This document shows, piece by piece, positions 13,501 through 24,306 of a stretch of DNA of 64,000 nucleotides. The notes beneath the pieces were generated by a model, which was not told the DNA's origin, ran no database searches, and was given only the letters and a program-made list of their open reading frames with translations. A program made the position numbers and the translations under genes. This stretch comes from Aquila chrysaetos chrysaetos (taxonomy: Eukaryota > Chordata > Aves > Accipitriformes > Accipitridae), in assembly GCF_900496995.4 (NCBI RefSeq), contig NC_044008.1, positions 7,077,276-7,141,275 on the forward strand, given 5' to 3'. Each line of letters starts with the position of its first letter. Position 1 is the first letter of the stretch.

Positions 13501-16500
13501 TAGACAAGTGTTAACAAATTCAAGCAAGCTAAAGCATACTAAACAAACTTTAAGAAGCACCATTCATTTTTTTAATACAATTAAAAGTACAGCATACAGT
13601 ACTTATCTTTCTTTATGTCACTTCAGAATTTCACGAAGTGCCACAACACAAGTTCAGCAGATCTTAAAAGCATCCTTAATTTAGACAAAAGAAGGTTCTT
13701 CCATATCTAACACTCATTTTTGAAAACTCACACTAGAATTTGGGAATCAAGATTTTGCTGTGCCCTTAGCTGTGCAACCAAACGACCATCAGGTTCTACT
13801 GTCAAAGCATAACTCAAGGTAGTTTTCCTAATTATCTACTTGCATAAACCCTTGTGTGTAATAATGCTTTAATTTTATCTAAATGATTCAGCAGGTTACA
13901 CAATATTAAAGCACCGTTAAGGTTAGCATATTAATTCTCAATTAACTCAACCAATCTGTAGAGCTTGAGTTATTTCACTGTCACTCTCCTGACACACATA
14001 AATTCAAGAGGTATTTACCTGACAAAATATCGTAACCTAATCATATGACACTGTTGATGCACAAGAGGCAACAGTTCGCTCCCTGTTCACTTCATTGGTT
14101 CTGGAATACCAGCGGGAATAAAAGCTATTGCTATCAGCAAAGTGGATCAGGTTTCAAATATGCAGAGGACTGTTTTTTTCCAACAGGATTATTGCTTTTT
14201 TTAAAACAAACAAACAAGCAAACAAAACCCAAAACACCCCTAAGAGCAACCAACCAATCACACAGTCACTTTCCCCAAATTCACAGTTTAGGAAGATTTC
14301 TGTAGTATTCACAGACTTCTTACTAGGCAAGTTTCTGTCTCTGACCTCATGCCTTGCACTTCCATAGCACGCACTTCCATAGCACACAAATGCCAAGCAT
14401 CTCTCTGTTACAGACATGTTGTAAGCAAGTAAAATTAGGCAGGAAAGTTTTTTGATGTCTTGTTTCTTTAACAGAACTTATTTCCCAACTTTTATTAAGC
14501 TGTTAAAATAAACACCTTAAAGTTCAGATAGAGATAAATAATAGAATTATCTTAATCCAGTGATAAATGCTAGCTCTTCACACTCCTTCCCCAAAACAAA
14601 GCTTTGCACCCAAGTTCATAGGGATAGTTCAGATAATACGGTACATAAAGAGGTCTTTAGTCTGATCTACTCAAAGCAGGCTCAATGATGAGATCAGACC
14701 AGGCTGCTCAGGGCTCTATCCAGTCATTTTTATCCAGTTGTGCAAGTAAACATTCAAGTATATTTCCTCTCCCACACCATTCAAGTTCTTTCTTCTTCAT
14801 GGGTTCTTAACATTCTTCGTATCTCTTGAAAATTTTTTTCACTTTATTTCCTATCACACAGACTTTGTAACACTCGCTTATTGAAATCCCAGCCAGAACC
14901 AATGAGCCCAGAACCAATTATAATTGTGAAAGTATAAAAGTTTATACTTGTTAACTTTTAAAAAATAACAACTAAGTCAGTAACATACTTCAAAGTAATA
15001 AGGTACTTTTAGAAATAATAGTAGCTCAGAAGTCAGTTTATGGTCCTGTGAAATACAACACTTAGCTGAGACCAGATAGGACTGCAGCACAATATCCATC
15101 AGCACAATGGATCCAAGTTTAAAGCCCTGGTTCAGGAACATCAAATTTTAATGTATTCTAAGCATACATTTGGCTCTGGACTGATGTTCAGTCTTTTAAT
15201 TGAAACTTGTGTCTACATACAGTAACACATTCATTCCTATCTGCCTAGAATGTTTCCAAAAGGATTTAAGAATGTGTTTTAAGACCAGCAGTTGGATTTA
15301 GGCTGGCTCCAATAATGACAATTCAGGATGCTTGAAAGAAAACCAAACAATTATTAAACAATGTGATCGTGGTAGAAATTAAATTATTCAGATCTCAAAG
15401 GTGTGTATATTCATACTCTTCAATGTTAGTATTTCATATAGACATTTAAGAGCATTTGAATCAAATTGTCTATACCCTCCAACATTTTAATATATAAAAT
15501 TTGCCCACATTAAAGCATAAGGGATACCTTGTTAATCTAACCTAATTTTTCCTCCATACTGGTACACTAAAAAAAGTAAACAAGCCAAAGCCATTGTGGC
15601 ATATGCTCCATTAGATACATGTGGGTGGAAAGGGAGAAATCAAGATTGTGCCAACTGGAAAAGGACAGTACCAGCTGGGAAAGAAGCATTACTCTCAAGT
15701 TGCTAAGGGAGCATCACCAAATAGAGTTAAGAGAATTAAAGCTAAAGGTCAACCACCATTTTCTTTAAAGCTATTCAAAGAGTCTGTTTGGTTTTTGCTT
15801 TTTAAGTATTCAGAGCAAATTTAGAACTTTTTTTAGATATATTGCAGAATACACTTATCTTCCACACACTGCTAACAGACTTTGTTTACAAATACTGCAA
15901 CAAATCTAGGCATTTCATAAATAAACTATTTTTTTTCTCCATAAATAAAAAGCAACATTCAAGTGTCACCTGTTTTGTCTTTCAATATTTTGTAGCTCCC
16001 TGTGGTCCCTTTTCAGGTGTTTGGTCAAAGACGTAAAGTATTCTTTCAACAAATTCTGGAAGGGCTGTTGTTTCTCTGGGCTAATTATCTCACTAGGAGG
16101 AAAGCTCAAGTTAAACTTCTCCGCAACAGTTTTTACTCTCCTTGGTACCAAACCAGCAATGTCATCTCCACAGTGCCGACAAAAGCTGATAACCACAGAA
16201 ACGTGAGTGTGGGATTCTCGATCAGCATTAATAATATTTTTAAGCTGCTCATAGATTAAAGACAGACCTTCCTTGTCAGTGAAAATCCCAACTATTGTCA
16301 ATTCTGCAATGAAACGTAAATCAGTTCTTAACTTGGTAATGTTGGGAGTCTTCTCTTCTTTCCTTGCTTCAAAATGTTTTTTCCAAGCCTGAAGTAATGA
16401 AGGAGCAAAATCAGCATAGCGCTGGTGAAAGAGGGAACACAAGTGCACAGCACAGTTCACATCTGATATTTTCAGTTTGGCTTCCACAATAGAAGCTACT

Positions 16501-18171
16501 GCTTCTGCAATGTATTTGCTTAAATTCAGGCTATTAAAGTCATGGGACAAGGAGTCCCTTTGTTGCTCTGTAATGGTTTTTAGCTTCTTAACAAAAGCTG
16601 TGTTCTTCTTCAGACTGGAATCCAGTCTGCTGAAGAAGTTTTCCTCAGGGCGATTGTCTGGTGCATTCTGGTTTTTGCTGCGAAGCTCTTTTCTTGCCTG
16701 ATGGCGCTCCCAAGCCTCCTGATGGAGCTGATGTGCTTCCTCTTTTTCTCTAAGAGAAATAAAAATTAGTCATTTTTGTTACAGAACCTTACTTTCAGGT
16801 TAACAGTTCAAAGGGAAAAAAAGCCATAGTTGGAAACCCTCCAGTAGTTCTTAACACAATTTCCCCTTAATATTCTATTTTTAAATATTTAACAAGTTAA
16901 TCCTAGAAAGCTAAAGCATCTGCTTCATAAACTCTGTTTAACTTTTTTGCTGCAAAAGGCAAGTACTACTTGTTACAAAATGAAATTTCTCAAATATTTC
17001 TATGCAGAACATACTAATCCCAACAGACTTAGAAATATAAACATAAAAATCCATTTACTCCAGACAGAGATGAAGCTCTTACAGAAGAGGACAACAACCT
17101 TTCAACAAGTTACTGTATTACACAATTAAGGGAAATCTCTTATTCCCAGACTACTTAAGTTACACAGAAAATTTTAAATAGGTGAAACCCATCTGTCCCA
17201 CCTAGAATTGGCTATGATGTTGCCTCAGTCTTAGAAAGTGACATATTTCAAACACAAGAATGTCTGGAATCTTGGCTTTACTGGTCTAAAGATGCTATCT
17301 GCAACACAGTAGTACCTTTTGGTAACATACTAAGAAACACTGTCTCGGTAATACCACATACTAAACTTCCAGGTTACATTCTGTGTTTGCCATCCAGGTA
17401 TCAATTCTCTATGATTGATTAAAAGAAATTACAGCCAACCCTCACAGTAGATTTGCTCTCATTACAGTCTGTGGACCTCTTAGAGCTTGTATTCCCAATT
17501 TTATGACACTAACACTTCTCCATCTTAAAAGAAACTGTGCTGCTTTATTCCAGCATAGCTCTGCATTACATGGTCATCACATGGAGAACACTACCAAAAC
17601 CCGTATTAGAGACTAACGTTAATAGAGGTTAGAGTTGAAAACTCAAAACTATGCAGAAGTCATAAAGCATACTCATATTCAGCTAGCCATGTAAAATTTA
17701 GAACACTACCTACAACTTTTAATAAGTAACTCAAACAGTTCATCTTTTATAATTCTGCCCACAATCCTGATAGCATTTGGCACAATTAAATCATTAAAAG
17801 ACAACTTACTTCAGTTGAGCAGCTGCTTCTTCTTGCTTCTTCTTCTCTTCCTCCTCTTGTTTCTTTTTCTCCTCTTCTTCAAGCTTCTTTTTTTCTTCTT
17901 CTTCTTTCTTCTTTTGCTCTTCTTCTGCCTTTACTTTATCCTCCTCTTTTTTCTTCCGCTCCTTGTCTTCCTTCTTTCTTTTATCCTCATCCAGTTTTTT
18001 CTTTTTATCTTCAGGAACCTTTAAAGTCTCTCTTTTCATGCCAACCTTGACATCTTCTTTTGGCTTCTCCCTGGTGCTCACTGGTCGCCTTTCACTAAAT
18101 TCTTTTTCTTTATTATTTAACGGAGATTCTTTTTCTTCCATATTTGCTGGCTTTTTGCGCTCAGCTGGCAT
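1479..18171 (-). CDS. UPF2: UPF2, regulator of nonsense transcripts 2 (5' part, residues 1-585)
   Basis: UPF2 is the scaffold of the nonsense-mediated mRNA decay machinery. It bridges UPF3 on the exon-junction complex to the helicase UPF1, mainly in the cytoplasm. Coding exons on the minus strand are 17810-18171 (start codon 18169-18171), 15970-16749, 11474-11634, 10253-10450, 8214-8363 and 1479-1582; all have AG/GT borders and join in frame to 585 codons. The translation shows the N-terminal Lys/Glu-rich charged region (about 1-125), the first MIF4G domain (about 170-430, including SHDFNSLNLSKYIAEAVASI), an acidic linker (about 500-560) and the first residues of the second MIF4G domain. The UPF3- and UPF1-binding parts lie beyond the left edge (human protein about 1,270 aa). 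The start has A at -3. Identity is by recognition of the protein; the neighbours DHTKD1 and SEC61A2 agree with human synteny. Confidence 0.96.
1583..8213 (-). other. UPF2 intron, 6.6 kb
   Basis: AT-rich intron without recognisable exons. It holds a 12-G run (1951-1962), a CR1 3' end (about 5290-5430), a T17 tract (7412-7428) and a short AAAT microsatellite near 8096-8115. Small open frames are scattered and unsupported. Confidence 0.6.
5290..5430 (+). repeat. CR1 LINE 3'-terminal fragment
   Basis: The sequence reads GGGCTAGATGAGCTTTAAAG, then a pyrimidine-rich CCCTTCCAACCCAAACCATT stretch, ending in the CR1 terminal octamer ATTCTATG at about 5414-5421. This is the characteristic 3' end of avian CR1, in plus orientation and so opposite to UPF2. 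Only the 3' end is present, as is usual for 5'-truncated CR1. Confidence 0.85.
8214..8363 (-). CDS. UPF2: UPF2 coding exon, residues 501-550 (acidic linker)
   Basis: The acceptor is TTTGTATAG and the donor CAAG|GTAAAA. It encodes an acidic, low-complexity linker (EDLELELENLDINDDPLELD) followed by GDEAEDLTKKLLDEQ. It joins in frame on both sides. Confidence 0.94.
8364..10252 (-). other. UPF2 intron, 1.9 kb
   Basis: Contains an A-rich tract near 8988-9005 and a minus-orientation CR1 fragment (9391-9600). No exon was seen between its borders. Confidence 0.6.
9391..9600 (-). repeat. CR1 LINE fragment (minus orientation)
   Basis: Starts with AATCACAGAC and continues with the antisense CR1 words GTCTCCAGTTCAACCTTCTG, CTCAAAG and GGGCAAGCTGCTCCAACACC. 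These match the 3' untranslated region of CR1 read on the opposite strand. The copy is diverged. Confidence 0.75.
10253..10450 (-). CDS. UPF2: UPF2 coding exon, residues 435-500
   Basis: The acceptor TTTTTGCAG lies right of 10450; the donor is AGAG|GTAGAA, weaker than consensus. It encodes EHGPGIDIFTPGKPGEYDLE and GGIWEDEDARNFYENLIDLK. This is a family-diagnostic linker stretch, followed by a Lys/Ser/Asp-rich tail. Confidence 0.95.
11474..11634 (-). CDS. UPF2: UPF2 coding exon, residues 381-434
   Basis: The acceptor TTTTTGTAG lies right of 11634, and the donor GAGG|GTAGGC is left of 11474. It encodes RILHSKGELSEDRHKQYEEF through DLPQEKPTPE, the end of MIF4G-1 and start of the linker. The open frame running past 11474 is intron read-through. 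Confidence 0.95.
11635..15969 (-). other. UPF2 intron, 4.3 kb
   Basis: AT-rich. Contains an AAAC-type microsatellite (about 14206-14228) and a short CR1 fragment near 14650. The open frame at 15621-15824 is unassigned. Confidence 0.55.
14645..14735 (-). repeat. Short CR1 fragment (minus orientation)
   Basis: AGGTCTTTAGTCTGATCTAC, CTCAAAGCAGG and GGCTGCTCAGGGCTCTATCC follow the order of the antisense CR1 3' region. The fragment is short and diverged, so its borders are approximate. Confidence 0.6.
15970..16749 (-). CDS. UPF2: UPF2 coding exon, residues 121-380 (MIF4G-1 core)
   Basis: A large 780-nt exon. The acceptor TTCTCTTAG is at the right and the donor CAG|GTGACA at the left. It joins to the first coding exon as L-K-E-K-E-E and continues through HLCSLFHQRYADFAPSLLQ, KTPNITKLRTDLRFIAEL and GDDIAGLVPRRVKTVAEKFN, the helical repeats of the first MIF4G domain. 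It ends at LQNIERQN-R. No stops or frameshifts were seen. Confidence 0.96.
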
Positions 18172-18189
18172 TGTGTTACCCAGGCAAGT
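17810..18189 (-). CDS. UPF2: UPF2 first coding exon (residues 1-120), with 18 nt of 5' UTR
   Basis: The acceptor is a TTCTGCAG just right of 18189. The ATG is at 18171-18169, starting MPAERKKPANMEEKESP. The donor GTAAGT lies left of 17810 and splits codon 121. The encoded segment is almost entirely Lys/Glu, predicted charged helix or coiled coil, with basic runs that could serve as nuclear localisation signals. It contains a perfectly phased 8-residue repeat (E4K3 plus L or Q) at residues 90-113. The plus-strand leucine/phenylalanine-rich reading frames over this exon are shadows of it. Confidence 0.95.
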
Positions 18190-18627
18190 CTGCAGAATCA
18201 CAGGAAAATAAGTACTTTTAACTTGTTGTTGATATATTGGTCACTTTCACAGCCCACCCATACTCACTTAGTTCTTAACTAAGTAAGATAACTCCCAAAT
18301 GCCTGACTCGGAATAAAATACAGGTTTAAGGTAAGTTTTCTTGAACTAAGGAATGGACCTAACGACAGGTAAAATCTAATCATTTTGTTAAAGTGTTACA
18401 CTGCGAAGTTGTCTTCAGCATGAATTGTGAAGTAAAAGCATTTGAAGTTTCAACAACCCAAGGAGCAGAAGATCTTGGAACATAAACAGAAGTCCATCTG
18501 AAAAAAAAATCCACAACTGATGAAAGCAAAGTACCCCCAACTTAAATATTTATCAGCATGCACCTGTGCCTCACTGACCTTTCTACACATCTCCTAGGAG
18601 TAGTGCCCCCTCCACTACCTCTACTTA

Positions 18628-18830
18628 GGATCATAGGATAATGCAGGTTAGACAAGACCTCAAGTGGTTCAACCTCCTGGTCAAAGCAGGGTCAGCTATG
18701 AGGTCAGACAAGATTGCTCTAGGCTCCAGTCTTGAAAACTGCCAAGGAGGGAGACTGCACAACATCTCCAGCCGACCTGCTCCAATGCCAATGCCACACT
18801 GCCCTCATTGTGAAAAAGCATCATCTTGCT
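18628..18830 (-). repeat. CR1 LINE fragment (minus orientation)
   Basis: Begins GGATCATAGGATAATGCAGG and continues AAGTGGTTCAACCTCCTGGT, with GACTGCACAACATCTCCAGC and later GTGAAAAAGCATCATCTTGC. This is the standard order of the antisense CR1 3' region. The 138-codon open frame across it is a by-product of the repeat. Confidence 0.8.
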
Positions 18831-19152
18831 CCCCTCTTTCCTCACCCTTCCCAAAATCTCCCCAGTCCTCTCAAGCACTCTTCCACATAGCACAAGTACC
18901 AGCCGGAAGAGCATGCTGTGCTAAGATGTACACACAAACCTCCCTGCCAGCAGGACAAATGGAAATAATAGTAGAAAGGCTACAATTATCAAGAGTTATT
19001 AAAGGCTCCAGTTTGTATCTCTTCCTACTGAACCAATGTTTTTCTGGGGACTTGTAGGAGGTTTGGCATCTTTAGGGTTTCTAGCCCTCTAAGCTTTAGT
19101 TTCATTTGGCTAAGGATACAAAAAGTAACATATATTGAACAACAAAGGGTAG

Positions 19153-19765
19153 AATCACAGACTAATTTACATCAGAAGGAAACCGTGGAGGTCACCTAGT
19201 TCAATCCCTTCCTCAAAGCAGGTCCAATCACATCAGGGGCTTGGCTAGCTAAGTTTTGAATATCTCCAAGGTCAGAGATGCAATGGCCCCCTCTGTGCCC
19301 CTGTTCCAGTACCCAAATAACCACACTGTGAAAAAGCTTTTCCTAATACCATCCTGGAATTTGCTGTGCCCCATCTTGTGTCCGTTTCTTTTCATCCTAT
19401 CCCTGTACAGCTTTGAGAAGAACCCAGCTCCACCTTCTCTATACTGTCCTGTTAGGTTGCTGTAGACAGTAATAAGACTTTCCCCTTCTTACAGATTAAG
19501 AAACCGAGTTCTCTCAGCCTCTCTTCAGATACCATGTCCCCTAGCCTCCTAATGGTCTTCGTGGCCCTCCAGTGGACTTGCTCCAGCATGTCAATGCCTT
19601 TCTTGGAACAGAGAATCCACATCTGGATACAGTGTCCAGATGCAGTTTTGTAAGTACCAAATAGAGGGGAAGACTCACCTTCCTCAACCTGCTGGGTAAC
19701 TGTTGTTACTACAGTCTAGAATGCAGCTGGCCTTAATGCAAGGGCATTCTGCTGACTCAGGTCCA
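19153..19765 (-). repeat. CR1 LINE fragment, about 0.6 kb (minus orientation)
   Basis: Begins AGAATCACAGACTAATTTAC. It then shows, in order, GAGGTCACCTAGTTCAATCC, GTGAAAAAGCTTTTCCTAAT, AGAAACCGAGTTCTCTCAGC, GTGGCCCTCCAGTGGACTTG and the AGCTGGCC...AAGGGCATTCTGCTG region. All are recognisable antisense CR1 segments. It is the longest CR1 piece in UPF2. Confidence 0.85.
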
Positions 19766-22700
19766 GGATCAGATAGGGCCAGACAGGACTGAAAGAGGCA
19801 GTTAGAACCACCTAAGCCTTATTTACTTCAGGCTAAATTAATTTCTTAAAACAAAAAATAATTTTCACATATTTATGTGCTTCAAGTTAAATACATATAT
19901 AGGTGGGACTGATGGGACACGATTGCACTGGATACCTCCTAAAGAACCATCACTTAGTTTTTATTAGTAACACCAGTTTGATTCCCAATTGTCACCCTTA
20001 CTTTTGCCTTTCTAACATTTTACTCAGACTGGATGAGGAAAATATGCTAGATTGACATATTTCCTGCATCTACTTAACAAAGTGGATAATGAGACACTTG
20101 CATTCCAATCTAATGCGGTGCACTTCTAGTATTACTTTTAACTATTTTGAAAGATATTTAAAAATAACACATCACACTAATGAAAATCTCTGTTTCTAAG
20201 TATTCCACATTACCTCCCCCACCTCCCAAACAATAAAACGACAGATTCATATACTGACGATCCCATACAGAACACTGCATTACAATTTAAGATGCTTGTC
20301 CAGGTCTTCTGGAAAAAAAAAATTGTTTGCAAAAATTCACAGTATATTCAGATACGGGCAGTGACAGCTTACTAATGAAGGACCTATTCAGGACTTGGCC
20401 TCTTTGATAGCAATTGGCAACAGCACCAATGAAGAAATGTTTCTGATGCTGATTTATGGAAGTGAGACCAATCAAATCAGCATTGCTTAAACAAGAACTA
20501 TCAAATTTGGTTCCCTAATGCATGTCTACAACTAAAAGGTTTCACAGCTCAACATCTCAGAACTACTTGGATTTCAAAACCACTGATCTATATCATCTTA
20601 AAACAGTATTATTATGAAATCAGTACTTAACCAAGAGGGTGGGGTGGGGGAATCCACAAAACCCAAACAAATAAGCAGCCCCCCAAGCCCCTTCATTTTA
20701 AAGGTCTGAACTAATTTTTCTATTTCTGTAGGCCAGTTAAGTGGGACCTGTTCCTCACAGATTCATCTGGGAGATACAAATCCTCTACATGTTCCGTTTC
20801 AAATTCAACAATAACTATTTATTAATCTTTTCTCACTACAAATCCACTCTGGGAATTCCATCAGTTTGAGACAGCTAACCTATCTCTCCCACCATTTTTA
20901 ACAAAAGGGGTTTGAAAGGGAAGCTTTTAGCATTTAAACACCACTGTAGTACCTTACTAGTAAGATTAGGTCTGTTAGAACATTGCGTAAGACTCTCCAT
21001 TAATTGTATTAAAATGTTTTTCACCAATAAGTCTATTAAACAAAATAAAAAATAGAGTAACACTCATTTTTTTAAAAAAGTGTTAGATTGTGAAAGATAA
21101 TAAATTGAGAGCTAAGTTTAAAAGGAAAACATTGGGTTGTTTGAGTAAAGAAATGCTGGAAAAGCATGTCACAATTCTAATACTCCAGCTTTTATCTTTG
21201 TCCCCCACCTACTGTTAGTAGGGTAATTCAATTACAATTTGGAAAAACAAACAAACAAAACAAAATATCCAGCTACACATGTAACTTTTAACACACTCAC
21301 CTACCAAAATCATTACAGTACTCAAACTCTTATTAAATTTAGAAACTCAGAATTCTGTTTTAAAGGTATATCTGACATTTGCTTGTATAAAAGCAAAATA
21401 GAGAAGATGGGATAAAAAGAAAAGGGATGGAGCATAATCAGGTACATCGTGATTTTGACCACAAGACAGTATTATCTGCTTTTTCCCCCATGAACACCGG
21501 TGACCAAAAAACCCCCCAACAATCTAGTTTATAATAGATTTCTGTCCTGCATCACAGAATACATATGTTACAATACGCCTCACCACCTGCTACGTATATA
21601 CCTCCTTATCTCACAAACCCTTCTGATCGTACTGCCAGCTCATTTATGTCTACCAACCACTGATGGCAGGAGGCAGGCAGTGCGGTTGCTGCCTCCAAGC
21701 TATACACAGACTGATTCACTGGTCAGCACACAAGTGTCAGCTAACAGCACAGACAAAAACAGAACTGTCCACTGAGCATATGCTGTCACCCTTCCCTCAG
21801 CAAGAATGTTGATTTAGACTTCGTTACTTTTCCTCAGCTGCCAGTTATCACAAGATCCCTAGAATGTTTATACCTTCAAAACATCTGCCTAATTTGACTG
21901 AAACTGGCTGAAAGGTTCAAAAGGTGTGGAAAGTGGAGAAAAATGGAAACAGGCAGCAAGCTCACCTGGGTCTCATTTCCCTAGGAAATAAGGCTGAAGA
22001 TACACAGTTTGGTCCAGATTAAGGGAATGATAAGGAAACATGAAGAGAAACTTAATCACTAAGAGAACTTCTATTTAATAGCTAATGTTTATGTGAATGT
22101 ACTGACGAAAAGGCATGACAATGACATGAACTTCATAAGCCAACAGATAGGAAGAACCAGCGCTCACAGCTGAAAATTAGAGAGGATGGAGAAGATGGTT
22201 ACAAGACAAGTGTTCATATGCTTTTGGACTCTCAGCAGTCCATTTCTGTAGTGACATTTAGATGCTTTAACACTCTATCTTCTTATTTTCATCACTTACA
22301 GATGCTATTTTTCCAAGGAAAACAATTTCTCTTCGTTTTTCCACTATTTGACCTACCTTAACTCATTCTTAATTAAGAAATTTTTTATTGTACCTGAATT
22401 TCTACATAGTTTTTTTCATACCAATCTTGGAATTTGAAAAACTGATGGGATTCGGTTCACGATACTCTAGGCTCAGAAATTTAAGAAATAGGTCTTGAAA
22501 TATGCAAGCAACATTTAAGACAAAACACCTATTTACTCTCAAGGAAACCAAAGAGTCATACAAGGTATTCAGCATCATTAATCTAGTCACCATTGAGAAT
22601 GAAAGGATAAACATCAACACCTTGGTCTGATATGCTTAAATCCTCTCAAATCAATAAAACCAGCCTATCATCACAGACTAAAGTACCATGAACCAGAATC

Positions 22701-23710
22701 TTAATCCTTGCAAACACAAGTGTGGGGGGAAAAAAATATGGCTTTATTAAACTAAGCATATTTAGATTTTTCACATGCTCTTTTACTGGTACTGGAAATT
22801 AAACTGATCCCATAAACATTCCTTTATGCAGCTACTCTATTACCAAAGAGATAAGGGAGACAAAGAACACAGGCAAGATGTCCCACTTCTGACCAGCTGA
22901 AAAACCTCAAAGAGCAACAACCTTCTCCATCGTTACAAATCAGAGCACCAACAAATTAAAAGTTCCACGAATTGAAATGCAATTAAGGTTTCTCTTAAAA
23001 TAAGGGAAGGAACATAAGAAAAACACCACGGTCAATCAGAAGAAAGTAAACTTAGCCACAAGTTTTGAAAGATGAGACACACAGCAAGACAGGAAATTAT
23101 AGCGCAAAGAAGCCCCCCCTACACACCGGCAGGGAAGGCAGGCCTGCCTAACCAGCCGGGCAGTTTTACTTTCGATTCCACACCTCCCGGAGAAAGTGTT
23201 TTGCCGTCAGACCTGCAGGCACACGCTTTTCACCGGGAAAAAGAGGTCTACGGACAAGTCACTAAATATATGCGGGGCAAAAGACTTCCCAGCTAACAAC
23301 CCTCCCCGCTTCCTCCGGGACGCCCCTACACATGTCAATCCACGTACGCAGGCTCTCCAACAACCCACTCGGGCTCTGCCTTCCCCGCTCGCACCCGCCA
23401 GCCCCAGAAAAAACAACACCCACCTGCCCCTCTCCCTGCCACCGCCCCCCCCCGTGCCCTGTAGGCTCCCTCACCCTAGCCCTGCCCTCTTCTTCCTCAC
23501 CCTCACGGCCCCCGCTGCCCCGGGACGCCTCAGACCCGGGGAACCCCCCCCCCCCCCACCGCCCGCCTCCGCCAGGCCCCTGCGCCCTCCCACCGCCTCC
23601 CCCCCGGGCCCTCTTCCCCACACACCAGGGGCGCCGCCCCACCCTCCGGGCCGCCCGCCGTCTCCCCCAACGGCTGCTGCGCCCGCCGCCCCCCGCCTCA
23701 GGCCCGCTAC

Positions 23711-24240
23711 CTCCGCCCGGTGCGGACATGGGCCCGGCCTCCCGGCGAACGCCGACTCCTCCGCCCGCCGCGGCCCCCTCCCCGGCGCGCGAGGCCCCCT
23801 CGGCTCTTCTCCCCTCACGACGCCCGCCGCGCTCCCCGCCGGGGCGCCCGCCGCTCTGCCTGACCGACAGCGCCGCCCCCACCGAGCCGCCGCCGACCGC
23901 CCCCCCGCGACGCCCAGGCGCGATAGAAAGGGCGGCGCCGCCTAACCGCGACGTCGTCGCGGCGAGCGGCGTTTCCCGACGGGTTAGGGGTCAGGCAGCG
24001 CCGAGGACAGCCCCGGGCGGGGTCCTGACGGCGGGCGGGCGGCCGGCCGGCCCTGCTCGGGTTACCGGGAGGCTGCGGAGGCGGAAGTGGCGGCGGGGGG
24101 GGGGGGGGGGGGGCTCGGCGGCGCGTCCCTCACAGCGGCCCGGGGAGGAGGAGGACGAGGAGGAGGACGAGGAGGAGGGGGGGGGGAGCCGGAATGGGCC
24201 GTGAATGGCGGCCCCAGCGCACGATTCGGCTTGTCGCCCC
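23711..24240 (-). other. UPF2: Candidate UPF2 non-coding first exon
   Basis: The ATG exon begins at a spliced acceptor (18189), so an upstream leader exon must exist. The best donor on the minus strand within the CpG island is GGCGGAG|GTAGCG, ending at 23711. The transcription start is not visible; it should lie between about 23,730 and the CRE cluster near 24,250. Human UPF2 also has a non-coding first exon. The coordinates are inference. Confidence 0.35.
24095..24113 (+). repeat. Poly-G tract (19 G) in the UPF2 CpG island
   Basis: An uninterrupted run of 19 G, followed at 24143-24190 by a GAGGAG/GAC purine repeat ending in another G run. Such tracts form G-quadruplexes and are prone to sequencing length errors. 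Confidence 0.8.
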
Positions 24241-24243
24241 GCG

Positions 24244-24306
24244 TGACGTCACTGCCGTGACGTGCCTCTGGCCGTGAGGCGTCACGGCGCGTCACGCGAG
24301 CCGTCA
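24244..24306. promoter_or_regulatory. CRE/ATF-site cluster upstream of UPF2
   Basis: A perfect palindromic CRE, TGACGTCA, at 24244-24251 is followed by CRE half-sites (TGACG or CGTCA) at 24258-24262, 24280-24284, 24290-24294 and 24302-24306. That is five sites in 63 bp. CREB/ATF proteins bind such sites in CpG-island promoters; binding here is inference. Confidence 0.6.

Larger units (their letters stand above)
18190..23710 (-). other. UPF2 first intron (5' UTR intron, tentative right border)
   Basis: Separates the ATG exon from the CpG-island promoter. It contains two CR1 fragments (18628-18830 and 19153-19765) and an AAAC microsatellite near 21243-21262. No coding exon was recognised. The right border depends on the donor proposed at 23710. 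Confidence 0.5.

Noticed and set aside
15621..15824. 67-codon plus-strand frame with basic composition (GKGQYQLGKKHYSQVAKGAS)
   Set aside because: It looked ribosomal-protein-like at first, but I could not match it to a known protein. It lies antisense in a UPF2 intron without splice or promoter signs. A protein search would settle it.
17815..18024. Leucine/phenylalanine-rich plus-strand frame that looks like a membrane protein
   Set aside because: It is the antisense shadow of the Lys/Glu-rich UPF2 exon.
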